From NCBI RefSeq assembly GCF_945859705.1, contig NC_079134.1, positions 51,824,402 to 51,888,401 on the forward strand: a stretch of DNA of 64,000 nucleotides. Direction: 5' to 3'. The number at the start of each line of letters is the position of its first letter. The stretch's first letter is position 1. This document shows positions 55,098-64,000 of this stretch, piece after piece. Origin of the DNA: Episyrphus balteatus (lineage: Eukaryota; Arthropoda; Insecta; Diptera; Syrphidae). Position numbers and translations under genes: made by a program. A model generated the notes under the pieces. The model did not search any database. It was not told where the DNA came from and saw nothing but the letters and a program-made list of their open reading frames with translations.

Positions 55098-55500
55098 GGT
55101 GAAAGTGGGTTTTTTTTTTGGGGGGGGGGGGGGAATAAGAGAAATCCACGATAAGTCCGATAAATTCGATGGTATGAAAGGTAAAATGAGTGTATACATT
55201 TTTTTATGTGAAAGGGTGTTTTTTTTTGGTGCAGAGAAAATATGGGTATATTTGAAGGTGTACTACTAGAGTCGGTAATTCTGGTGGAACCCTATTGAAA
55301 TTCAGCAATTATGTTACTTCTGCGATTAGAAACAAGAAAATAGAGTGTCTACAAAAATATCATGTTTAAAAGGGTGTTTTTTGAGTGAAAACAAAAATGA
55401 TTGGCCACCCTAATGAAATTTGGCAAAAACTTTGATTTGGGATAGAAAGCAACAATAAAGAGTTTTTATAAGAAAATTTAGGTGAAAGGGTGTTTTTTTT
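55098..55500 (+). repeat. Diverged tandem repeat, four GTGAAAGGGTGTTTT units
   Basis: The phrase (G)TGAAAGGGTGTTTTTTT occurs near 55099 (as GTGAAAGTGGG), 55208, 55369 and 55482, spaced about 110, 160 and 112 bp. Linked phrases such as GGCCACCCTAATGAAATTTG and GGTGGAACCCTATTGAAATT recur with the same order. One unit contains T11 followed by G14 at 55109-55133. Confidence 0.55.
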
Positions 55501-56931
55501 TAACGAAGAGACAGAAAAATCTATAATTGTTTACAAAAACCAATGATTCATTTTATATTTGAACGACCACACCACATTTTATGTCTAAACCACCTGTTTT
55601 CGACCCCTTCCAAGGGATATATCTCAACCGACGATTCTATCCACAAAAAAATTCACTTTTCAGTGTCCTTGGGGGCCTGTTTTGGTCTTAATAAAAGAAG
55701 CAACATCCGACCTTCTCTCCGTTTCGGAAGGTTCCAAAAATCCGTAAACATTCCCATGTAAACTTACCGCAATATCATATCTTGAATTAATTTTTTTTTT
55801 TTTTTGTTATAATGAAATCTGTTTTTTTTTCTTCTTTTATTATTTTTGTACTTATTCTTTTATACTTACCTGTATTAAATAAAACATGAAGTTAGATGAC
55901 AAATTGAACGTTTTTACTTAAGTTTTTAGGCGTTTTACACGAAAAATATTTGGTAGTTGGACATACCCAGATATCTTCTGATTCGGTTCATTCCACAATT
56001 GAAATTAAAAAAAAAAAAACAAAGAGCTCTTCGTTCCTGCAGACTTTTTGCGGATTGTTAACGAAGCAAGACCTACAAAACCATATAATATTTCTTCCTT
56101 AATTACGGAACAGGAATTAAATACTAGAAATCGATACGCCCAGGGAAGAAATCTGGAGATCTTTGTGTTGTTAATATCAGGGCACTCAAATACACAAACT
56201 TCGGAATGCACTACAAGTTAAACTTCAACCATAAACTTCAAAGATAAGCGCACACAGTCGTGATTGGAACATTAAAAAGCAACGAACAAAAAGTGATGTT
56301 AATGGACTCCTTCAAATAAAAGATTGACGGGTCCGGTCAGCGGCGGGTGGTTACTTATAAAGTAGCCATTGAAGTAGGGCTGTCTGTTTTTTGGCGGGAC
56401 AGTCCACTATCCACCAAAGATTGGCCAGAGTTTAGCCTACTTTAAGACAACCAATACACAAAACCAAGCTCACCTTCAATTTAAATCATAATATAATCTC
56501 CCCTGGAAGGCACGAAATCGACCAAACAGTGTTGGATAAACCACCCGCAAAGTTGTCGATATACCTACTATGCAACAACGACCACTTCGACGCAGACAAA
56601 GTCTTGAGGACTCTTTACATTTTTTCATAATCCTGCTGTTTATTTGTTTGAGGCTTATTTTATTTTCTTATTTTAGCTTCAAAAATAACAGATGAGTTGA
56701 CTTTCTCAAGATAACATTTTAAGAACGTTCATCAGCGCCTTATTTCAATCGATAGTTTCCAGTTTTTTGGTAGAATAATGTTATAAAATTGGTAAATTTG
56801 CTATATTTGATCATTTCCAAGAAATTAACTTTTTCTAACCGCTCTTTGTATCTTAAAGCAAAGAAAACAATAAACTCCAAAAATCTTATTACAAGCTTAC
56901 ATATATTAAAAACTTATCAAATTACATTTCA
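55501..56931. other. Intergenic and 3' flank of the CD36-type gene
   Basis: No coding sequence recognised. On the minus strand the receptor message would end here; AATAAA (complement TTTATT) occurs near 56639. The 55543-55761 frame shows no domain. Confidence 0.4.
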
Positions 56932-59900
56932 TTATTTCTTTAAATGTTTGTTCTGGCCTTTCCAGTTTCGAGTTATGGTCAAAAAAATACCAATTACTAA
57001 CATAATAGCACCAATTGCTGTCAAAGCAATTCCACCATAGACTCCATAAGATGGCAAACCTAAGGCAAGCTGAATCAAAGATAGTAAAAACACAATTAAG
57101 GAACATTTCAAACTTCAATTCAATACACCTACCCTAACTTCCGCTGCAAGAGCCTCATCGATTTCCGCCCGCTGCGAAATGGTGAAGAAGGGAGCATAAA
57201 ACTCTTCGTGAATATTTTTGAAAATTCTGTAAAAAAACATATTAATTTAATTTGCCTTCAAATAAGGGACAAAATCATATCATCAAATCTAGTATTGTAA
57301 AACTTACTTAAAACTATTATCCCTTCGGATTCGCAAGCTTATCATAACATCAGCATTTACTTCAAGTGGCACCCCCAAAGTGGGCTCCATTAGAATCGTA
57401 AATGTGTGTTTTTCTGGATCAGGTGCCATGCCAGTTATGTTAGCCCTATAAGACGGGTCAGCTAAGTAGAAATGAGCATGTGACATATACATTGGAGATC
57501 CTTGCGTACATGGCCCCAAATCAATGACACCAGTTTTTTGGCAATGATCGCTCTCTTTGGGACAGAAACATTTCATATTTGGATAAACTTCTCCACTATC
57601 AAAAGTCATTTCATTCGTTCCGTATTTTATAGCATCAATGCCCATTTTTCGTTTATTTTCACCGGCAAACAAATTAATGTACCGGCAAGTATCTGGGATA
57701 AACATTGATATGGCTTGGTCTCTTGGCCGATTTGGCACCCATAAGTCTCCAGTGCTTCCGTTCACTTTGCCGCATTCACCTTCATAGTAACCAGTGTGAT
57801 CACTGCCATTCCAATGCGTTAGTTCACCCATTTTCGATAAATCACCTTGTCCAGTATGAACTGTATATGTGCCTTCATAATCTTTTGTGCCATTTCTATC
57901 CAGAAACAAAGCGAAATATGCAGATTCTACGGGTACATCAGGTCTATTCAATTTGAGTGCAAAATCAAGGAACTGATCATAGAACCCCTTGAAGAGCCAT
58001 TCTTCTGCAGTTTTGGTCCATGTCAACGTTCCACCATTTGTGTTCAGCAAAGTATTGAGAAGAAACTTTTTGGCCTTGCCTTCGTTTCGCATCTGATTCG
58101 CAACTGCCTGTGCAAAAGAAGATAAAGAAAAAAATTGGTTATTGATCCGTAATATGTATCGAACAATTACTATGCAAGTACTTTTTTTTATAAATTGCAG
58201 AAAGCTCATAAATTTGCTTGCCTTTACCGGTGACTGAAATAAATTAGATATATAAATGAAACCAACGAGCAAAACGATGAAACATTAGAATCACGACAGT
58301 TTCAATCAGATCTTGCAAATTGTTCTATTCAATACCATTTGCCTCGGAGTACAGTTAATTCTTTACTTGAACTATGTTCAATTCAAAATGTTCTACCGGG
58401 GGGAACCACAAAAGACTACGTGAAAAGCTCCTTCCCCTTATCTCGAACACGTCCACGTTTCGTTTCCTCCCGGTCCGAATTAAAAATGGACATTGCAGCC
58501 ATATAATAATAAAAAACCATTCAATCACATTCATTCTCTCATATCTAATTCATTCAAAGTTGACAGCCAACACCACACCAAGCACAAGCAAGCAAGTAGA
58601 ACCTACCAAATTAAAAGTAAAAGGAAAACTTAAAATTACAAAAGGAAATAAAAGAAAAGTTATACAATCTATAAATTAAAAAAAAGGAAACCAAATCAAT
58701 TAAACAAAAAAAGGAAAAAGGAAAGTTACAAATAAAAGGTACGGCTACGCCCCAACAAACTATTAAGGAGCCATGTCCCAAGATGTGAAAGACTTCATAG
58801 ATGCAAGAACACTCATTTCAACTCCACGTAATACATACATTATAAGTCTAGAAGGTAACAGCAAATAACTCTCCAAAAGCTGTCGAAAATTTCTCATGGA
58901 AAGGCAAAGTTCCAAAAAAAAAAAAAAAACAGTGAAATTAAAACATTGAAAAGCATTAAAAATTGCCCCAACATCGTGAAGGTTATCAACGAAATAAGCT
59001 TGTGCTGGGGACACAAATTATATATTGGAGGAAACGAAAAAGCCCTTCTCTAATTAGTCCGGTCAAATTAGACTAAAATAAGGGTGTCAGGTTACATTAA
59101 TTCCCAGCAAGCTGAAAATTGGTAGGATTGTTGGAAACACCATCATAAATTAAATCTAAAAAGTCCTCATCGATCCGAGGTCTGGAAAAAAATTTACGGG
59201 GGGTCAAAGGTCAAAAAAATGGGTTTTTCACGATTTTAAGCAAAACGGTAAGTCTTATCAAAAAATTTTCAATGCAAGAATTTTAGACCAGATTATTATA
59301 TATAAAAAGTGTCATGACACTTTTTTTCCTAAGACAAACCGTTTCTTAGGTATAACGATTCAAAAAGTTGAAGTTGAGTTGTAATCGTCCTAATCAGGCC
59401 TATTCTAAAAAAAAAACTCCTAACTGAAAAGTTCCTGAAATTTCATTATTTTTTTACCTTGAATTTCGTTCTTCAATGGTTAAGAATATGGGGAGCAAAA
59501 CAAAATGGAAATTTTCGCCATTTTTCAAAATGGGGGCCCTTCTCCCGAAACCATTTCCTTGGAAATTTTTGTTTAGAATATGTCTGAATATATACAGGGT
59601 GTGCAATAGAGAATGGACAACCCTAAATTGGCTGATAGCTAGACTTATGAATGTTCTAAAAACAGATAGAAAAAAACGAATTTCACTTGATGAAATTTCA
59701 TGAAATATCCTGCCGTATTGTTGTCTCTTGGAATATGTAAAATAATTTTAGAATATAAATTTTACACCTATTTGAACTGAACTTTCTTAGCCAACATTTT
59801 AATGAATTTCTTATTATTTTATTTATATCGTCAGCTTAGAGTGTAAACCTGCTAACTCCACTTTAACACTCGTGAAAAAACTGTTAAAAAATAAAATATT

Positions 59901-62520
59901 TCTAAATGTTTGAATTAATTCAAGCCAGCATAAAGTTATTCCTTAGTTTTCATACTATTAAATGTAACGTGCCTGGAAACGTGATTTGAATAGAATAGCC
60001 GACATACCAAAGATTTTTTTTTTGTTATATGAGATTTTCGAGAAAAGCTAAAAATGCAGCTTTATTCCAATTGCTCTCATTATAAAGTTTGCAAAAATTT
60101 AATCAAAATCATTAAAGCTGTTTTCGAGAAAATTGCAAAATTTGCTAAATTTTGTATGGGTACCTTCTAAGCAATGTGGTAAAATACAAAAAAAAAATAT
60201 CACGTGTGCCAAATTTTATGAAACCAACCGTATAGGTAATTTAAATATGTAATCTTGGACGAGGACATACACTAGAGTGTCCCCCTGTCCGGTCATTTTA
60301 TGATAATTTTTGTTTTTGCTCCTATTTTTTCGAAAGAGGTACATATCAAAAGTTGCGAATTAATGAGTAGGATTTAATATGATCTTACTTTTTAATTTGA
60401 ACATAACTTTATATAATATTACAGTAGATGACGTATATAAGAAAGTCTCATATAAGAAAAACACGCATATAAGACAGACATTTCAAAACACCATGCACCT
60501 TCTCATAAAATTGTGTGTTAAATTTACCTCATATAAGAAAAACGTTTATAAGAAAAACACTGATATAAGAAACCTATCCTGATATAAAATCTCATTCACT
60601 ACATAGAAATTTAAACGTCTATAAGAAAATCTCCAGTATATAAACATGCAAATGATGCAAAGTGTAACTTCCACAAAATTTCTAAATCCAGCTTCATTGA
60701 GCTGCCAAAAAATTGACAAACTGAGGATGAGCAAGAAAGAAAAAAACGCCCACACATTGTTTGTGTTCGTTTGTTGTGGTTCAAAAATGTCATCTAAAAA
60801 AAGAAATACATTTTCTATAAAAACGAAATAAATATGTTATGACTTATAAGAGAAATTTTATTTCTTATATGCAATTTGTATTTACATAAGAAAATTTCTT
60901 TCTTATATATATTTTATTTATATAAGAAATTTTCTTTCTTATATACACTTTTTTTCTATAAGAAAACATGGATATAAGAAAGGAATTCTCTGGTTTTTTG
61001 GACTTTCTCATATCCGTCATCTACTGTACTTTATATAATAGGTGGTAGAGGCCCTAAAGTTATCTCGAAATTAAAAAGTAAGTATATTCCAGACACTTCT
61101 CTGGAATACGCAACTTTTGAGACCTCTTACGATTGAATAGACCCGTAAATTTAATTTATTTATAGAGTTCAGATTTTTAAGCAGAACTTTTGATAACCTT
61201 TTTGAATAGAAAAGCGCAAAAATCAATTCTTTTTGAGAATCTATTTTATCGTAAGAGGTCACAAAATTTGCGTTTTTTTGTGTCATAGATCTATAGTAGC
61301 TCAGAAAATTATTTAAAGTTTGATTCAAAAAGTCACATAATAAACAGTTAAAACATTCTTTAATAGATTAAACAACTATTCCAAAAGAAAGTTACCTAAC
61401 ATTAGAGGGAAAAGCCCAAATTTTAGACTTATCACGACGATGATCATATCAGTCGTTATATTGGGGGATTAGATTTGGTCGAAGCCATACATTAATCTGC
61501 AACTACTTTTACAATAAAGAAAACTATGACACAAAAAAACTACAAATCAAATTAAACTTATCAGTGAGCAAAATAAAAGGTAAAACTGTGGTTAACACAA
61601 GCAAATCAACAAAATAGTTTATGCAGTTTAGAAATAAAAAAAAAAAACTTCAATAAATGAAACTCTTCGAAATAGTCGTTTTGATTTTGCGGAGGAAAAA
61701 ATCACATACAAGGATTTTCTGCAACTTTTCGTATAAAAATATCCTAAAAGCGTTGTTTGTGAAATTATTGCCGTGATATTACAAGGGGCCCTACTGTAAC
61801 TTATGTAACTTTTTGCTACTTTCGCATCTGTTCGAAAGTTAATTTCAACTGTACTTCCTAGTAGTTTCATCAAAATACTCCTAAGCACTAAGCACACATG
61901 GATTCATTAAAAAAAAAAAATCAATGCTCAACCTCAATGTTTTTACATACACTGAACATTAACTCTGGTTAGTGAAACTAAAAAAAAAATTTTTCTTAGG
62001 CACAATAAAAAAAAGAAAAAATACTCACCGCTGTAGCAACATTTGGACAAGTAATTAAATCATCCAATGTGCCGTTTGTCTTCTCCGGAACAAAAAACCA
62101 AGTGCGTGTTCCAAAATATGTTACTGTTTTATTCGGATGCCATTCAAGGTCCTCTTTGATTTTTGCTTCACGAAACACATAAGGACCCATTTGAACAAAG
62201 TTAGGTTTAACATTGAGATTTTTAACTTGATCAGGATTTGTCCAGTTCCATAAATACATATGCATGTATATGGGAATGGGTGTAATATACCATTTGTCGT
62301 AGGTTTTCGATGTCTTCGATAGGGGTAATTCCTTTTTTTTTTAATAAAAGAAAATGAGTATTTTAGAAGTCAGACATTTAATTAAACTAACATTGTAAAT
62401 CATTGTACGAATTAATCCAGGCCAAAAGCAAATTGTCAGTATTCCAATGGCCAAAAAGGCAGTTCCTAGGGTGAAAACCCATATTTTCTGTTGAAGAACA
62501 CTGCAGCACTTACAACACAT
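56932..62520 (-). CDS. CD36/SR-B family scavenger receptor (croquemort-like)
   Basis: Five exons on the minus strand: 62520-62392, 62331-62029, 58107-57308, 57226-57133, 57069-56932. Introns are GT-AG, phases join, total 487 residues. The N-terminus MCCKCCSVLQQKIWVFTLGT has four cysteines (possible palmitoylation, as in CD36) before membrane segment 1 (~12-34). The ectodomain has PIPIYMHMYLWNWTNP, VQMGPYVFRE, GTRTWFFVPEKTNGTLDD, LFAGENKRKMGIDAIKYG and CFCPKESDHCQKTGVIDLGP, and seven N-x-S/T sites. The second segment spans ~450-474, tail TRNWKGQNKHLKK. The family binds lipids, apoptotic cells or microbes at the surface. The exon 2 acceptor follows an A-run instead of a pyrimidine tract. Intron 2 (3.9 kb) holds a pogo-type MITE. 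Orthology to croquemort is a recollection, not tested. Confidence 0.92.
58400..59100. other. Intron 2 segment with dispersed-repeat character
   Basis: More GC-balanced than its surroundings (ACGTGAAAAGCTCCTTCCCC, CGTTTCGTTTCCTCCCGGTC, GGTACGGCTACGCCCCAACA), with two ~85-100 codon frames in opposite directions and no recognised domain. Probably transposon-derived, family not identified. Confidence 0.35.
60030..60160 (+). repeat. Dispersed repeat shared with 26880-26995
   Basis: GAGAAAAGCTAAAAATGCAG, TTTAATCAAAATCATTAAAG and CTGTTTTCGAGAAAATTGCA match the order of phrases at 26880-26995 in the same orientation. In the CD36-type gene it lies in intron 2. Confidence 0.55.
60422..61026 (+). mobile_element. 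pogo-type MITE with TATAAGAAA subterminal array
   Basis: The ends CAGTAGATGACGTATATAAG (60422) and the complement of CATATCCGTCATCTACTG (to 61026) are inverted copies flanked by TA on both sides (60420-60421 and 61027-61028), the Tc1/pogo target. Both ends carry many ATATAAGAAA-type motifs: at least seven within 60432-60640 and a similar number inverted within 60835-60985. In the middle, ATG at 60787 starts MSSKKRNTFSIKTK then TAA. KR..FSIK.K is how pogo-type transposases begin, so this looks like an internal-deletion derivative keeping the first codons. It sits in intron 2 of the CD36-type gene, in the opposite orientation. Confidence 0.75.
61027..62028. other. Remainder of CD36-gene intron 2
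   Basis: Nothing recognised apart from short AT-rich frames. The minus-strand 85- and 89-codon frames at 61071-61328 and 61628-61897 have no motif. Confidence 0.4.
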
Positions 62521-64000
62521 TGTGAACAAAGTGATGTGGCTGCTGAAACTAAGAATTATGCCAACCCCGGATAATCACCATTTTCAAGATATTGTGGGGT
62601 CGATAAGAATTTTAAAGTCTAGAGATATAGATTAGTGTTATGTGAAGAAATTGCTTGTTAATTACTGTTTAAACTTAATTGCTGCTTATCGTTGAGATAA
62701 GCTGTGAATGAAAGCAAATACAGATTAACAAGTGGCAGTGGATGATAAGAATCTTGCAAAGTTAAGCCATTATATATGATCGGTTAGTTAATGGATCTGG
62801 AGGGCCTTTTCAATCACCATAGCTTGTGTAAGAGGCTATGATGAAGGAGTATATACTTGAGGAATTTCTGAATTTTCGATAAGAGTTTGTGTTTTTTTTA
62901 AACGAAAGCAAACTATGTATATATACATACATAGGGGAACCTGGGGACACATAATCCCCTGGGACCCTGGGAGACTTGATCCCTATGGTCTAAGTTCTTT
63001 TTTAAAATTTAAAACAGGCAACAAGTAAGCTTCCTCTGGTTTTAAACTTTAAACGTGATTTTTCTTATTGCCAACAAGAAATCTGTAGAAGGTGTTGAGT
63101 TTTCAAACCGAAAATTATTTTTTTTACACATAATGAACTTGTGTTTTATGAGTGAATGCCATATATTTATACATTTTTACGCTTTTTTATACATCGGAGC
63201 CTATTAATTTTGGTAGGTCCTTGCCAATTTACTTATTAAAATAAAGAAATGTTATTTTATCTTATTTCTTTTATACATAATCAGACACAAAGTAAAGTAT
63301 GTTTACACAAAAATTCACTTCATACGATAAAGGGAAACACGAAAAGCAATAACTTTTTCGGCCAAAAACGAATCTACTTCTATACTCTGTCCGATAAAAA
63401 TTGGCAGTACAGGGAAGATAGGGCATTTGCATCTCACTCTGCTTCACGCCTTCTGGATATGTCTATTACATAAAAAAGCTCACACAGCGATGCCGTATTA
63501 TCCGAAAAAAATGTTTCGAAAAGGTACCAGCGTTACCATTTTAACGAAAAAAAAATTTATTTTTCGTTTAACACCAAAATAACAAAACAAAAAATTCACT
63601 CATTTAAAACACAGCCAGACCCCAAGCAAGGGTAAACTATTTTTCCTGTTGAAATGTTAAAATGCATGTCAAAATGTTGACATTAATTGTTTTCCTTCAT
63701 ACACAAAATAAAAAACAAACAGCCACCAACACCACGACAACACATAATGCTTTTTTTCATTTTAAAAACTTGAAAAAGCATTAATCCTGAAAGCTCTTTC
63801 AGAAAAATAATAGAAAAAGGAGTAGTATATGAAGGAAGTTTACCAATGGTAACTCTTATGTATTGTAAATACTTTTAATAAAAAAGTTTTATCATTGAGT
63901 TTCATTCTGCCACAGATCGTGTGGCAGATCGGTCATAGGAGGGTGTACTTCGCTTAGTAAAGAAATTACAACAACAATGCCATGGCGCGTCTGTGGTTTT
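62521..64000. other. Upstream region of the CD36-type gene, no further gene seen
   Basis: Moderately AT-rich. On the minus strand this holds the promoter and perhaps a 5' non-coding exon of the receptor gene; TATA-like strings near 62770 (complement of TTATATATGA) are too far from the ATG to assign. A 74-codon plus-strand frame at 63249-63473 has no recognised domain. Confidence 0.4.

Noticed and set aside
60432..60985. The TATAAGAAA arrays as an independent satellite
   Set aside because: They lie exactly inside the TIRs at 60422 and 61026 with TA on both sides and are inverted between the two ends, so they belong to the element.

Overview
The window looks like nuclear DNA from a fly (Diptera, probably Brachycera). 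The intact multi-exon genes have short introns with consensus splice sites. The photoreceptor arrestin matches my recollection of Drosophila Arr1 closely, and the intergenic DNA is AT-rich and packed with decayed insect-type transposons. No bacterial features were seen. The species was not identified.

Host genes, left to right: a secreted GH13 maltase/alpha-glucosidase (22364-25093, +, six exons, about 587 aa); two single-exon genes for ~100-residue proteins with two C-terminal membrane segments (27769-28068 and 32434-32736, both +), possibly distant paralogues; an Arr1-type visual arrestin (42955-49224, +, five exons, 368 aa, with a 5 kb first intron); and a CD36/SR-B scavenger receptor (56932-62520, -, five exons, 487 aa, with a 3.9 kb second intron). 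They form no operon or pathway. As I remember the Drosophila map, arr1, croquemort and the Mal-B maltases all lie on 2L (Muller B), so the segment may be conserved at chromosome-arm level.

Repeats fill most of the rest. 1-22 kb holds a DDE transposase tail, a TIR element with a GC-rich minisatellite, hAT remnants, two Tc1/mariner copies, a pogo/Tigger-like element with a broken transposase and its deletion derivative, a 5'-truncated LINE, and two giant hairpins (11678-12934 and 19568-21061). 25-42 kb holds hairpin MITEs, a TIR element inserted in an older transposon ORF, a LINE tail, a copia RNase H tail, and a PIF/Harbinger element whose transposase frame is open. 50-55 kb holds a transposon-associated zinc-motif pseudogene, a tRNA-like unit and a FLYWCH-MULE pseudogene. 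A second pogo-type MITE sits inside the CD36 intron.

The best leads are: the long near-perfect hairpins, which could be hairpin-siRNA precursors; tRNA-like units with A box, B box and T-run, two of them inside TIR elements; pogo-type elements with arrays of short subterminal motifs, one ending in a PCNA-binding-type motif; and the pair of tiny two-membrane-segment genes. All calls come from reading the sequence without database searches.
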